Source: Natronorubrum halophilum
Lineage (GTDB): Archaea; Halobacteriota; Halobacteria; Halobacteriales; Natrialbaceae
Direction of reading: 5' to 3'
DNA length: 64,000 bases
Assembly (NCBI RefSeq): GCF_003670115.1
Contig: NZ_QQTY01000003.1
Span: forward strand, 434,001 to 498,000
The notes under the pieces are model-generated. The model had not been told where the DNA came from. It searched no databases and was given only the letters and a program-made list of their open reading frames with translations. The translations under genes were made by a program, and so were the position numbers. Below are positions 1-9,522 of this stretch, one piece after another (position 1 is the first letter of the stretch; each line of letters starts with the position of its first letter).

Positions 1-2
1 CC

Positions 3-356
3 GAACTGATCGCGCCCGAGACGTACGACCTCGAGGACGCGGAGTGGGACGCGCTGCGAGAACTCGTCCGCGTGATCGATCGACAGCTAGTCGAGCCGTC
101 GCCGCCGGCGGCGCTCAGGAGTCGATATCTGGACGGCGTGGACCTGCCCCCGGACGCCGACGAGGTCGTCGAACGGGCCCTCGAGCGCTTCGCCGACGAG
201 GAGTCCGAGCGGGCCGCCGAACTCCTCACCGAAGCGTTCGTGACACCCAGCGTCTGTGCTCGAGAGATGCCGAGTTACGAGATCGATTCGGTCGTCGGAA
301 CCGGTACGCACTCCGTCGCGTGTCATCGGTGCGCCGAGAACGCGCACAGCGGCTGA
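3..356 (+). CDS. C-terminal part of an unrecognised protein, truncated by the window edge
   Basis: The reading frame is open from base 3 to a TGA at 354-356, giving 117 residues of a protein whose start lies outside the window. The visible part is acidic and probably helical in its first 80 residues. It ends with a short tail carrying two cysteines in a CHRC arrangement and one earlier cysteine. I do not recognise a family. The frame is favoured over overlapping frames because its composition is typically haloarchaeal (many Glu, Asp, Ala, Val), while the others are Arg-rich. The gene is convergent with the deacetylase-like gene that follows. Confidence 0.55.
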   Translation, partial: ELIAPETYDLEDAEWDALRELVRVIDRQLVEPSPPAALRSRYLDGVDLPPDADEVVERALERFADEESERAAELLTEAFVTPSVCAREMPSYEIDSVVGTGTHSVACHRCAENAHSG

Positions 357-403
357 TCGCCGGCCGTCCCGTCCTCTCCGATTGCTGTCTCCGTTGGTCG
401 CGA

Positions 404-1228
404 TCAGCGATCGACGAACGCGTCGACGACGCTCGAGAGCGTCCGGAACTCGACGTCGGAGCGCGCGCGCATGGACTCGAGCAGTCGTTCGAGGTTCGCC
501 AGTCGGTGCGATTGTCCGCTGACCTGCGGGTGGATCGTGAGGACGAACACGCCGTCGTCGACGTGCTCGTGCATCCACTCGAACTGCGTCTGCCACTGGT
601 CGAACACCGACCGTTCGGTGACGAACCCCTGACCGCGCCGGTAGGCGAACGGCGGAAAGTCGTCGCGCTGCCACGAGACCGGAAGTTCGACGATTTCGGT
701 CGGGACGCCCCTGTCGAACGGCCCGTCGAGCGGCGCCTCCCAGTCGTCGTGGAGTCTGTACGGGAGGAAGTCCGATCCCATCTGACTCGAATCCCACTCG
801 AACTCGAGGTCGCGAAGGATGGACAGCGTCCGCGGCGAGAAGTCCCACGACGGCGAGCGAAAGCCGACCGGACGGCGGCCCGTGAGGGCTTCGATGCTCT
901 CGATCCCGCGTTCGATGTCCGCCCGTTCTTCGGCTTCGGTCTCGTAACTCGACAGCGGCCGGTGGGTCCATCCGTGGTGTTGGACCTCGTGTCCCCGCGA
1001 CCAGACCGTCTCGCAGACGTCGGGGAAACTCTCTATCGTGTGCCCCGGAACGAACCACGTCGTCTCGATATCGTGGCGGTCGAACAGGTCTAGGAGTCTC
1101 GGCGTGCCGTGATCGACGCCGAAGAGGCCTCGCGACAACTTCGTCGGACTCTCTCCCGCGTCGAAGAGGTGGAGCCACGCCGATACCGCATCGAAGTCAC
1201 AGGTGATGCAAACCGTCGATCTGGACAT
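404..1228 (-). CDS. Polysaccharide deacetylase family protein (CE4/PuuE-like)
   Basis: This 274-residue protein has the NodB-fold signature of carbohydrate esterase family 4: a CDFD metal/catalytic motif at residues 10-13, an HHGWTH metal motif at 84-89, an RSPSW motif near 124-128, and a late LTIHP motif. The family removes N-acetyl groups from glycans, but a branch (PuuE allantoinase, cyclic imide hydrolases, HpPgdA-like) opens cyclic amides. There is no signal peptide, so it is probably cytoplasmic, which fits the cyclic-amide branch better than cell-wall deacetylation. Hydantoinase and carbamoylase genes nearby support that reading. A TATA-like element at about 1254-1262 sits 26-34 bp upstream of the chosen ATG, consistent with a leaderless transcript. 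Family is confident; substrate is inference. Confidence 0.85.
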   Translation of the reverse strand: MSRSTVCITCDFDAVSAWLHLFDAGESPTKLSRGLFGVDHGTPRLLDLFDRHDIETTWFVPGHTIESFPDVCETVWSRGHEVQHHGWTHRPLSSYETEAEERADIERGIESIEALTGRRPVGFRSPSWDFSPRTLSILRDLEFEWDSSQMGSDFLPYRLHDDWEAPLDGPFDRGVPTEIVELPVSWQRDDFPPFAYRRGQGFVTERSVFDQWQTQFEWMHEHVDDGVFVLTIHPQVSGQSHRLANLERLLESMRARSDVEFRTLSSVVDAFVDR

Positions 1229-1379
1229 ACGGAGCGTACCGGCGGCGGCAACCTAAACATTGGTATCCCGGGCGCGTGCGTGCGTCGTCCGTTGCAACCG
1301 ATCGATTGTTTTCGCCTCCTCGAAACTGAGTCGACACGACGGGTCGGGAGCCGATGACGGTTCGGTCGCGCCCTCGAGA

Positions 1380-2471
1380 TCACTCCGCGAACGTCAACAG
1401 TCGCTTCGGGTTCGTCTCGAGCATCGTCGAAATCTCCCCGTCGCCGATCCCGCGGTGGCGCATCATCGGAACGATCGTCTCTAGCACGTGGGCGTACCCC
1501 TCCCCGCCGTAGGTGCTCCTGGTCGTCTTCGTCGCGACGTCCTGGGAGAGCAGGACGTTCTCGAGGTAGCCGGCGTCGATCAGTTCGCGGATCGAATCGA
1601 CGCGCCACGAGTCCGAGGGGTACCCGTCTTCGATCGCCTCGAGATAGGCGTGCCGACCGAAGAGGTCGTACTCGAGGTACGCGCCGCGAGCCGCGACCCG
1701 TTTTTGGTACCCGAGATCCGCGTAGAGCGACCGATCGACGTGCCCGATCACGACCCGTTCGGGCGCGAGTCCTTCCTCCTCGATAATGTCCAGGATCTCC
1801 AGTCCCCACCTCGACGTCGGATAGGTGCGGTCTCTCTGGCTGTACCGGGTCTTTCCCGGCGGGTGAACCGTCAGCGGTGCGCCGGTTCGCGTCGCCGCTC
1901 GAGCGGCCGCGCGGAGCACCGTCTCCTCGTCGTCGTGGATCCGACCGCTCACGCCGATCTCGCCGATGATTCCCGCCCGAACGTCGGTGTCGTCGATCCC
2001 GTCGCGCACGTCCCGAACGAACTCGTCGGCGATCGCGTCCGCGGAACGGTCCGCGAGGGAGTCCGGGTGCGCCCCCTGAACGTAGTACCCCGTCCCGTGA
2101 ACGATCGTGAGGCCGGTCTCCCGCGAGATCGCCCTGACGCCAGCGGGATTCTCACCGAGCCCTTTGGGCGTCACGTCGACGAGGGCGTCGCCGCCCGCTC
2201 GCGAGAACTGGCGGAGTTCGTCGACGAGTTCCGCGGCGGAGTTCGCGCGAAGATTGTCGCGACTGCCGGCCGGATGCCGTCGGAGCCACGAGAGGTGTTC
2301 GATCGAAACCGGCCGCCGAGCGATCGCTCGCTCGGCCGCCGACTCCGGTTCGACGAACAGCGGGTCGACCCCGTCGAAGAAGACGTGTTCGTGTGGGAGC
2401 GTCACTCCGAGATCGCCCGGATCGATACGCCCGGTTACGGTAACGACGGAGCCCCTATCCGTTCTCGACAT
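1380..2471 (-). CDS. Phosphotriesterase-family metal-dependent hydrolase
   Basis: This 363-residue amidohydrolase-superfamily protein of the phosphotriesterase/PHP type begins with the family pattern GxxLPHEH (metal-binding HEH at residues 27-29). It continues with IGEIGVSG, TVHPPGK, VIGHVDRS and LLSQDVATKT, which hold the remaining metal ligands of the TIM barrel. The bridging position appears to be Glu (in GEIG) rather than carbamylated Lys, as in E. coli PHP-type members. Family members are lactonases, esterases or phosphotriesterases, and the substrate here is unknown. An in-frame ATG lies 24 bases further upstream (2495). I chose 2471 because a TATA-like stretch at about 2496-2505 lies 25-34 bp before it. 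Neighbours suggest small-molecule catabolism. Confidence 0.87.
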   Translation of the reverse strand: MSRTDRGSVVTVTGRIDPGDLGVTLPHEHVFFDGVDPLFVEPESAAERAIARRPVSIEHLSWLRRHPAGSRDNLRANSAAELVDELRQFSRAGGDALVDVTPKGLGENPAGVRAISRETGLTIVHGTGYYVQGAHPDSLADRSADAIADEFVRDVRDGIDDTDVRAGIIGEIGVSGRIHDDEETVLRAAARAATRTGAPLTVHPPGKTRYSQRDRTYPTSRWGLEILDIIEEEGLAPERVVIGHVDRSLYADLGYQKRVAARGAYLEYDLFGRHAYLEAIEDGYPSDSWRVDSIRELIDAGYLENVLLSQDVATKTTRSTYGGEGYAHVLETIVPMMRHRGIGDGEISTMLETNPKRLLTFAE

Positions 2472-2554
2472 GACTACCGAGACGAACCCCGTCAACGTAT
2501 ACGTACCGTTCGACGCGCGGTGTTGCCCTTTCGACGCCGGATCCGCGATCTAGC

Positions 2555-2565
2555 GGATTTATGTT
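2555..2565 (+). promoter_or_regulatory. TATA-like promoter element of the VOC gene
   Basis: An AT-rich TTTATG-containing stretch lies about 25 bp before the ATG at 2587 in otherwise GC-rich DNA. The position is right for a haloarchaeal TATA box driving a leaderless transcript. Confidence 0.45.
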
Positions 2566-2586
2566 CCGTCGGTTGCACGACCACGT

Positions 2587-3444
2587 ATGAACGGCGGACT
2601 CGGTGCGTTCCGGTTCGATCACGCGATCCTCGCGAGTCGGGAACTCGAGCCGATGAGCGAACGGCTCGCCTCCCGCGGACTCGTTCCGGAGTACGGCGGC
2701 CTACACGCGAACGGTGTCACGCACAACGCGCTCGTCGGATTCGACGACGGAAGCTACCTCGAACTGCTCTCGACCGTCGACCCGGACGAGACGCCGCCGC
2801 GGCGCGCCCGGTTGATCCGCGAGACGGCGGGTCCCTGCGGGTGGGCCGTGGGAACGACGGCCCTCGAGGCGGCGATCGAGCGGTTCGCCGACCTCGGGTT
2901 GACGGTCGACGGACCGATCGAGATGGAACGCCGGACGGACGACGGCGAACTCGCGAAATGGGCGTGTGCGTTCCTCGGCGACTGCGTCCCCGGAACCCGG
3001 TATCCGTTTCTCATCGCCGACCGAACGCCGCGGTCGCGACGCGTCCGCTCGAGCGAATCCGTCCGCGGGACGGAACTGACCGGCGTCCGGACGGTGTTGC
3101 TCGGCGTCGCCGAACTCGATCGAGCGGTGGCCGAGTACGAGCGCTTCTTCGGACTCGAGTCCGACGGTCGGTGGGTCGACGACGACCTGGGTCTCGAGGT
3201 CGGGACGTTCGAGGGGTCGCCGATAATCATCACGGCACCGCTCCCGGAGAACGAGTGGTTGACCGAGCGCCTCGAACGGTTCGGAGCCCTCCCGTGGGGA
3301 TTCCTCCTCGAGACGACGGACTTCGATCGGACGGCGGCCCGGTTCCCCATCCGCCGGTGGGAGCGGCCGTCTTCGGGACGGGCCGGGTGGATCGACGCGC
3401 CGTTCGGCGTCGACGGCAGACTCGGGGTGGTCGAACGTGCGTGA
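2587..3444 (+). CDS. VOC-superfamily protein (glyoxalase-like domain)
   Basis: This 285-residue protein starts with the vicinal-oxygen-chelate pattern FDHAILASREL, followed by GTHNALVGF-like and YLELLS elements. These match the glyoxalase-3-like family (PF13468 type), which has two paired beta-alpha-beta-beta-beta modules. The second half (residues 160-285) repeats the fold, with a conserved Glu in the strand around FEGSPIIIT. Members bind a divalent metal and act as lyases, dioxygenases or isomerases; many are uncharacterised. The gene is divergent from the phosphotriesterase-like gene and is followed 123 bp later by a flavin oxidase on the same strand. Specific activity cannot be assigned. 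Confidence 0.8.
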   Translation: MNGGLGAFRFDHAILASRELEPMSERLASRGLVPEYGGLHANGVTHNALVGFDDGSYLELLSTVDPDETPPRRARLIRETAGPCGWAVGTTALEAAIERFADLGLTVDGPIEMERRTDDGELAKWACAFLGDCVPGTRYPFLIADRTPRSRRVRSSESVRGTELTGVRTVLLGVAELDRAVAEYERFFGLESDGRWVDDDLGLEVGTFEGSPIIITAPLPENEWLTERLERFGALPWGFLLETTDFDRTAARFPIRRWERPSSGRAGWIDAPFGVDGRLGVVERA

Positions 3445-3493
3445 TCGAATCGTCCCGCCCGGGGGAGACGGGCGAACGTTGCGTTCAGTCGTC

Positions 3494-3510
3494 CGGACGG
3501 GAACCGTCCG
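3494..3510 (+). terminator. Short perfect hairpin after the VOC gene
   Basis: CGGACGG and CCGTCCG form a 7-bp stem with a GAA loop, 50 bp after the VOC stop codon. There is no following T-run, so a role in termination is only a possibility. Confidence 0.25.
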
Positions 3511-3519
3511 ACGACCCCG

Positions 3520-3562
3520 TTCGACGACGAACCGACGACGACTCCATTCGACGACGAACCGA
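3520..3562. repeat. 16-bp direct repeat in the leader of the flavin oxidase gene
   Basis: The sequence TTCGACGACGAACCGA occurs at 3520-3535 and 3547-3562 (27-bp period), ending 5 bases before the ATG at 3568. It could be a tandem regulator site or a replication-slippage product. Confidence 0.5.
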
Positions 3563-3567
3563 GTACG

Positions 3568-4704
3568 ATGACCCGCAACACGCACGACGTGATACTCGTC
3601 GGCGGCGGAATCGTCGGCGTCAGTACCGCCTACTACCTTTCGACGCGGACGGATCTCGACGTCGCGCTGTTCGAGGCCGACCGGATCGGCGGACGCTCGA
3701 CCGGCCGCTCCGCCGGCGGCATCAGACAGCAGTTCTCGAACGAACTCGAGGTGCGCCTCGCGATGGAGAGCGTCGAGCGATTCGAGCGCTTCGCGCGGGA
3801 AACGGACCGCGTTACGTTTTCGCGGAACGGCTACGTGCTCCTCGCGCGGACGGACGACGAGGCGACGCGGCTCCGAGTGGACGCGACGCTCCAACGCCGG
3901 CTCGGCCTCGACGTGAGGGAACTGGCACCCGAGACGCTCGCGGAGTACGTCTCCTACCTCCGAACCGACGATATCGTCTCGGCGAACTACTGTCCGACCG
4001 ATGGCGTCGTCGATCCCCACTCGGTGACGACGTGGTTGGCCGGCCGTGCGCGGGAAGCGGGCGTCACCGTGCGCGAACGAACGCCGGTTACCGACGTTCG
4101 AACGAGCAATACGGGTACGATGACTGTGACGGCGGGGAACGACGAGTTCGTCGCCGGGACGGTCGTCGTTGCCGGCGGCGTCTGGTCGGAGCAGTTGCTC
4201 TCGACGGCGGGCGTCTCGCTCCCGGTCGATCCGACGCGAATCCAGATTATCGTGACGGAACGACACCCCAAAATCGACGGCGACGATCCGTTCGTCGTCG
4301 ACCTCGAGCGACGGATGTTCTTCCGTCCGGAAGCCGGCTCCTCGTTGCTCGTGAGCGGGCAGCTCCCGACAGGTGACGAGCCGGTGGATGTCCGAAACTA
4401 CGAAACGGCTCACGATTACGCGTTCAGCGTGGCGGTGTCGGAATTCCTGCTCGATCGGACCGTCGGACTCGGCGACCTCGAGGTCGCGAACGGATGGGCG
4501 GGGCTCAAGGGCGTGACGCCCGACGGGCTCCCGCTCGTCGGACCCGTTTCCGACGACGAGGGGCTGCTCGTCGCGACGGGATTCAACGGTCACGGGTTCA
4601 TGCTCGCCCCGGCGATCGGTCGTGCGCTCAGCGACTACGTTACGACCGAAACGTGGTCGGACCTCGACCTCGAGCCGTTCTCGCCGAGACGATTCGATCG
4701 GTGA
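3568..4704 (+). CDS. FAD-dependent amine/amino-acid oxidase (DAO family, sarcosine/glycine-oxidase-like)
   Basis: This 378-residue protein opens with a Rossmann dinucleotide motif, VGGGIVGVSTAYYLS (residues 11-25), with an acidic residue closing the second strand (LFEAD). A GRSTGRSAGGIRQQF stretch follows that is typical of the DadA/SoxB-like D-amino-acid-oxidase family. The C-terminal GLKGVTPDGLPLVGP and ATGFNGHGFMLAP blocks contact FAD and substrate. The family oxidises secondary or primary amines such as sarcosine, glycine or proline to imines plus ammonium or methyl loss. Nearby hydantoinase and carbamoylase genes make sarcosine or an N-substituted amino acid plausible, but this is inference. 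No signal peptide is present. Confidence 0.88.
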   Translation: MTRNTHDVILVGGGIVGVSTAYYLSTRTDLDVALFEADRIGGRSTGRSAGGIRQQFSNELEVRLAMESVERFERFARETDRVTFSRNGYVLLARTDDEATRLRVDATLQRRLGLDVRELAPETLAEYVSYLRTDDIVSANYCPTDGVVDPHSVTTWLAGRAREAGVTVRERTPVTDVRTSNTGTMTVTAGNDEFVAGTVVVAGGVWSEQLLSTAGVSLPVDPTRIQIIVTERHPKIDGDDPFVVDLERRMFFRPEAGSSLLVSGQLPTGDEPVDVRNYETAHDYAFSVAVSEFLLDRTVGLGDLEVANGWAGLKGVTPDGLPLVGPVSDDEGLLVATGFNGHGFMLAPAIGRALSDYVTTETWSDLDLEPFSPRRFDR

Positions 4705-5442
4705 CCCGCTCGACTGCCGCGAGCGCACCCGCTGTCGGTCGGCACGACGACTCGTCCGTTCGGCGTCCATCACTCTCGAGCGGGCGACGCGGTCGTATCG
4801 AACCGAGAGTTGGTGGATATCCGTCACGACTAACGGCGATCGGTCTTGGACGGACGCGGCAATAGTCGGCGGATCGAAACGCGTTCTCGATGGCGGAGGG
4901 ACTGAAGTGCGAGTACTGATCAGTTGGTACGTTTTGATACCCTTTGACTGCGTGAAACGATCTCTCCGAGACCGCGTTTCTCGTCGTCGGTTGGGGCGAT
5001 CCGACTTCCACCTTTCGAACGAACGATTCGACGACGCTGGGCGAACCCCGACCGAACCGCGGTTGGGACCGTCGAAGCGAGAGCGGATCGGTTCCACGAC
5101 TCGAGAGTCGGCGACCGGGTACGTATCCGCGGGTAACGTGTTCGATACGTGCACAACTAGCACACGCTACGATCGAATTGGACGCGTAACTGATAGGTGC
5201 CGGTGAAGCGTCACGGGAGACGGGGCTAACGCACTCGAGGAGTCCGAAGACGCCGTTTCGTGACTGGAACCGTCGCTCCTGTTGTTTTCCGTGTTTACGT
5301 CGCGACGGGTTGCATCGGCGTGCCAACTGAGAACGAAACTTGCCCTTCCGTTCAGCAATCTATCGTTCCAGGCCACATTCGCAGTTGTAGTACCGGATTT
5401 GCCGGATAGATATCAGAATTTCTACGGATAATAGCAGAGTGT
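4705..5442. other. Non-coding stretch before hyuA
   Basis: About 740 bp with no convincing gene; open frames here are Arg/Ser-rich and lack family features. GC is lower than in the neighbouring genes. It may hold the terminator of the oxidase gene and distal regulatory sites of the hydantoinase operon, but I see no clear motif. Confidence 0.5.
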
Positions 5443-5451
5443 TAATATACG
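5442..5451 (+). promoter_or_regulatory. TATA-like promoter element of hyuA
   Basis: The stretch TTAATATAC lies about 30-38 bp before the chosen ATG at 5481, so it would produce a very short or absent leader. No Shine-Dalgarno sequence is visible at that ATG. Confidence 0.45.
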
Positions 5452-5480
5452 CGGCGTATGTTGGTTGCTGTGTAGGCACA

Positions 5481-7505
5481 ATGACCCGAACAGGAGTAGA
5501 TATCGGTGGAACGTTCACTGACGTCATCGTTTTCAACGAGCGTACAGGCGAGATAGAAATCACGAAGACGCCGTCGACGCCCTCGAACCCGGCGGAGGGC
5601 GTCATCAACGGACTGCTGAAGGCGGATACGGAGATCGCCGATCTGGACTTCTTTTCCCACGGATCGACGGTCGGGACGAACGCCCTCATCGAGCGCGAGT
5701 TGCCCCGTATCGGGTTGATAACGACCGAGGGGTTCCGCGACGTTCACGAAATCCGTGACGCGACGAAGAGCGAACTCTGGGACGCGTACGAGGACGTCGC
5801 GGAGCCCTACGTTCAGCGCCGCGACCGACTGGAGGTGCCCGAGCGGGTCGACGCCGCGGGTGAGATCGTCGAACCGCTCGACGAAGCGGCGACCCGAACG
5901 GTGGCCCGTCTCCTCCGAAAACGGGGGATCGACACCGTCGCCGTCTCGCTCGTCAACGCCTACGCAAACGGCGAACACGAGCAGCGCGTCGCGGAAATCG
6001 TCGCGGAGGAACACCCGGACGCGTTCGTCTGTACGTCGAACGAGATCCTTCCGGAGATGTTCGAACACGAACGGACCAGTACCACCGTTATCAACGCCGC
6101 GCTGGTGCCGGTCGTCCGCGAGTACCTGACCGATCTCTCGACGCAGTTGTCCGACCGGGGTTACGACGGGGACGTCCTCGCGATGCACTCCGGCGGCGGT
6201 GTGATGACCACCAAGGCGATCGCCTACTACGCCGCTCGAATCGCCAACTCCGGCCCGACCGCCGGTGCGATCGCCAGTCAGTACATCGCACAGCAGTGCG
6301 GGTTCGAGAACGCCATCGGATTCGACATGGGCGGAACGAGCGCCGATGCGTCGCTCACCTATCAGGGCGACATCGAGATGACCGACGAGTGGGCGGTCGA
6401 ATACGGCTACCCGATCATGTTCCCGTCGACGGACATCGAAACGATCGGTGCCGGCGGCGGTTCCGTCGCGTGGATCGACGACGGCGGATCCCTCCGCGTC
6501 GGCCCCAAGAGCCAAGGTGCGGACCCCGGCCCGGCCTGTTACCTCCGCGGCGGCGACAAGCCGACGACGACCGACGCCAACGTCGTCCTCGGATGGATCG
6601 ACCCGGACGAGTTCCTCGGCGGAGACATGGACGCGACCGCCGAACCGGCCGAACGGGTTATCCAGCGCGATATCGCCGATCCGCTCGGACTCGACCTCAC
6701 CGAGGCCGCCTCGGCCGTCGAACAGATCGCCGTCGCCAACATGTCGAACACCGTTCGTCTCGTCTCGACGAGCAAGGGGTACGACCCACGAGACTTCGCC
6801 CTGATCGCCTTCGGCGGCGCGGGGCCGGTCCACGCCGCCAACGTCGCCACCGAGATGAACATTCCGACGGTCATCGTCCCGCCGTACCCGGGCATCAACT
6901 CGGCGCTCGGCTGTCTCCTCGTCGACGTCGAACACGACCTCTCCCGGACGTTCATCGCCGATGCGACCCCCGACGTCGCCGACGACCTCGAGGCGGCCTT
7001 CGCGGAGATGGAGGGTGAGATCCGCGAGCGACTCGCAGGGGAGGATATCGACGACGACGAGATACGGATGGACCACGAGGTGAAGATGCGGTACACCGGT
7101 CAGTGGCGATCGCTCGAGGTTCCGTGCTCGCGCCCCATCGACGACGTCGAGTCGATCCGCCGGCGGTTCCACCGCCGACACGAGCAGACCTATGCCTACT
7201 CGGACGACGCACAGCCGGTCGAGATATACGGACTGCACGTCACCGGAAGTGGCGTCGTCGACAAACCGTCCTTCCCGACGATCGATGCCGGCGACGCAGC
7301 CGACGCCCATCGAGGGACTCGAGAGGCGTACTTCAAGGAGAGCGGTGCGTACGTGGAGACGGATATCTACGACCGGGAGGCGCTCGGCGCGGGGGCGACG
7401 ATAGACGGGCCGGCGATCGTCAATCAGATGGATTCGACGATCGTGATCCCGCCACACGCAACGGCAGCGATGGACGAAATCGGAAATATCCGTATTACGG
7501 TGTAA
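5481..7505 (+). CDS. hyuA: Hydantoinase/oxoprolinase family protein, subunit A
   Basis: This 674-residue ATP-binding subunit of a hydantoinase/5-oxoprolinase-type enzyme has an actin/Hsp70-like ATPase signature in GVDIGGTFTDVIVF at the N terminus. FSHGSTVGTNALIE, SGPTAGAIAS, FDMGGTSADASL and a late AFGGAGPVHA follow in the usual order. HyuA works with HyuB to open cyclic amides (hydantoin, N-methylhydantoin, 5-oxoproline) or to carboxylate acetone-like substrates, coupled to ATP hydrolysis in the cytoplasm. The frame extends 42 bases upstream, but I start at 5481 because MTRTGVDIGGT matches the family N terminus and the TATA-like stretch at 5442-5451 overlaps the longer version. hyuB follows after two bases, so the two form an operon. 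Confidence 0.93.
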   Translation: MTRTGVDIGGTFTDVIVFNERTGEIEITKTPSTPSNPAEGVINGLLKADTEIADLDFFSHGSTVGTNALIERELPRIGLITTEGFRDVHEIRDATKSELWDAYEDVAEPYVQRRDRLEVPERVDAAGEIVEPLDEAATRTVARLLRKRGIDTVAVSLVNAYANGEHEQRVAEIVAEEHPDAFVCTSNEILPEMFEHERTSTTVINAALVPVVREYLTDLSTQLSDRGYDGDVLAMHSGGGVMTTKAIAYYAARIANSGPTAGAIASQYIAQQCGFENAIGFDMGGTSADASLTYQGDIEMTDEWAVEYGYPIMFPSTDIETIGAGGGSVAWIDDGGSLRVGPKSQGADPGPACYLRGGDKPTTTDANVVLGWIDPDEFLGGDMDATAEPAERVIQRDIADPLGLDLTEAASAVEQIAVANMSNTVRLVSTSKGYDPRDFALIAFGGAGPVHAANVATEMNIPTVIVPPYPGINSALGCLLVDVEHDLSRTFIADATPDVADDLEAAFAEMEGEIRERLAGEDIDDDEIRMDHEVKMRYTGQWRSLEVPCSRPIDDVESIRRRFHRRHEQTYAYSDDAQPVEIYGLHVTGSGVVDKPSFPTIDAGDAADAHRGTREAYFKESGAYVETDIYDREALGAGATIDGPAIVNQMDSTIVIPPHATAAMDEIGNIRITV

Positions 7506-7507
7506 TC

Positions 7508-9478
7508 ATGGCAGACACACAACCACAGGCAGATATCGACCTCGACCCGGTGACGTTCGAGGTGCTCCGGAGTTCCTACCGGAACCTCGTCGATCGAATG
7601 GCCGAACAGATCCAGCGGACCTGCTACTCGTTCGTTATCTACAACCGCGACTTCAGCAACTGTCTGAACGACGCGCAAGGAAACACGATCATGCAGGGAT
7701 CGCAGGATATCGCCGTCCACGTCGGGACGCTCCACTACACCTGCAAGGAGACCCTGGAGTACTTCGAGGGCGATATCAACCCCGGCGACGTGTACATCGT
7801 GAACGATCCCTACGCCGGCGGGACGCACATCAACGACGTCCGGATCATGCGTCCGGTGTTCTACGACGACGAACTCATCGCCGTCACCCAGTCCAACGGT
7901 CACTGGGCCGACGTCGGCGGCCCGGCACCCGGCTCGTTCAACATCGACGCGAACGAGTACTTCGCGGAGGGGCTTCGCATTCCGCCGGTGAAGATCTGGG
8001 ACGCCGGCGAGTACCGCGAGGACGTCGCCAACCTCTTGACGACCAACATGCGTCTCTCCGAGGACCGAATCGGCGACATGCGGGCCCAGACCGAAGCGAC
8101 CCGCATCGCCGAGGAACGACTGATCGAACTCGCCGACAAGTACGGCGTCGAGACGGTTCTTACCGCGTTCGACGAGTCAAAAGATTACGTCGAGCGCATG
8201 ATGCGGGAGAAAATCCGAGCGCTTCCGAACGGAACGTGGAAGACCCAGGACTACATCGACGCCGACCCCAACGGGGCGGAAGGGCTCGTGACGGTCGACG
8301 TCGAGATGACGATCGACGACGACGAGGTTCACTACGATCTCTCCGGATCCGACGGCTACATCGGGAACTTCCTGAACTCGACGTTCGGAACGTCCTTCTC
8401 GGCCGTTATCGCGGGTACGAAGATGTTCTTCCCCGACGTGCCGCTGAACTCGGGGATGTACCGCGTCGTCAGCGCCGACCTTCCCGAGGGAACGGTGGTG
8501 AACGCGCCGGAGCCGGTTCCCGTCACCGGCTCGGTCGCCGGTGCCTACGAGAAGGTGATGAACGCCATCTTCGAACTCTGGTCGGAGGTGCTGCCCGAAC
8601 GCGCGATGGCGTGTGCGTTCAATCTCGAGTACCTGCTCGCCGGCGGACGGGATCAGCGTTCCGGTCGCGACGGGCGAGAGTTCGCCTGGTACGACTGGAT
8701 GGCCGGTGGCTGGGGCGGGCGAGACGGGAAGGACGGGGCCAACGCGACTGCGCCGGTCTTCGGTGCCGGCCTCGCCGTCCAGTCGCTGGAAGGCCAAGAG
8801 CGCGACGCGCCGCTCGTGACGACCGAGCATTCGATCGTCACCGACTCGGCGGGGCCGGGCGAGCACCGCGGCGGGTGTGGGCTTCGAAAGGGAGGGCGAA
8901 TGCTCGCCTGCGAAAACAGCGTCATCTCCTACTGCTCGGATCGCGCCCGGTCGATCACCTGGGGTATCAACGGCGGACTTCCGGGCGTTCCACACGGCGT
9001 GACGCTCGATCGGGACGGTCACGAGCCAGAGGAGATGGGCACGGTGTTCTCGAGCGTCCCGATTGAGGAAGGCGACACGTTCGTCCGTCCGTCCTCCGGC
9101 GGCGGCGGGTTCGGCGATCCGCTCGAGCGTGACCCCGAAGCCGTCCTCGAAGACGTAAAAGACGACTACGTCTCAATCGAGCGAGCGGCCACGGACTACG
9201 GCGTCGTCATCGATCCGATCGATCCGGAGCTCTGCGAGTACGAGATTGACAGCGAAGCCACGGAACGGAAACGAGCGCACATTCGCGAAAACCGTGACGG
9301 GTGGCTGCACGAGGATCCGGAAGCCGTCGCCGAGCGCTACCACGACGGTGAGCTCGACAAACTCGACCTCATCCGGCAGTACGGCGTCATTCTCGACTGG
9401 TCGACCGGCGAGTTACTCGAGAACACGACTGCGCAGTTCCGGGAGATGCTCGAGGAACGCGCCGTCGGCGAGTGGTAA
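7508..9478 (+). CDS. hyuB: Hydantoinase B family protein
   Basis: This 656-residue catalytic partner of HyuA has the conserved N-terminal DPVTFEVLRSSYRNLVDRM block. A metal-site region NDPYAGGTHINDVRIMRPVF follows, then SNGHWADVGG, and later GPGEHRGGCGLRKGG and SGGGGFGDPLERDP. All are standard for HyuB/acetone-carboxylase-beta-like subunits. The open frame continues far upstream inside hyuA, but the ATG two bases after the hyuA stop gives the family-typical N terminus. The C-terminal 100 residues (from about 560) are an acidic tail often seen in haloarchaeal members. It probably forms a heteromeric complex with HyuA. The precise substrate is not determinable from sequence. Confidence 0.93.
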   Translation: MADTQPQADIDLDPVTFEVLRSSYRNLVDRMAEQIQRTCYSFVIYNRDFSNCLNDAQGNTIMQGSQDIAVHVGTLHYTCKETLEYFEGDINPGDVYIVNDPYAGGTHINDVRIMRPVFYDDELIAVTQSNGHWADVGGPAPGSFNIDANEYFAEGLRIPPVKIWDAGEYREDVANLLTTNMRLSEDRIGDMRAQTEATRIAEERLIELADKYGVETVLTAFDESKDYVERMMREKIRALPNGTWKTQDYIDADPNGAEGLVTVDVEMTIDDDEVHYDLSGSDGYIGNFLNSTFGTSFSAVIAGTKMFFPDVPLNSGMYRVVSADLPEGTVVNAPEPVPVTGSVAGAYEKVMNAIFELWSEVLPERAMACAFNLEYLLAGGRDQRSGRDGREFAWYDWMAGGWGGRDGKDGANATAPVFGAGLAVQSLEGQERDAPLVTTEHSIVTDSAGPGEHRGGCGLRKGGRMLACENSVISYCSDRARSITWGINGGLPGVPHGVTLDRDGHEPEEMGTVFSSVPIEEGDTFVRPSSGGGGFGDPLERDPEAVLEDVKDDYVSIERAATDYGVVIDPIDPELCEYEIDSEATERKRAHIRENRDGWLHEDPEAVAERYHDGELDKLDLIRQYGVILDWSTGELLENTTAQFREMLEERAVGEW

Positions 9479-9522
9479 CGAGCGACTGAACGCTGTTTTC
9501 GTCGTTTTGACGCCGGTGTCCG

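Noticed and set aside
1488-4376. Open frame of 962 codons on the plus strand
   Set aside because: It crosses four real genes in other frames, is rich in Arg and Pro, and has no family signature. Long shadow frames are usual in high-GC DNA.
2701-5163. Open frame of 820 codons on the minus strand
   Set aside because: It is antisense to the VOC and flavin oxidase genes, which have clear motifs; the antisense product is Arg-rich with no recognisable domain.
5442-7457. Open frame of 671 codons antisense to hyuA
   Set aside because: hyuA has the complete ATPase motif set. The antisense frame is an echo of its codon usage.
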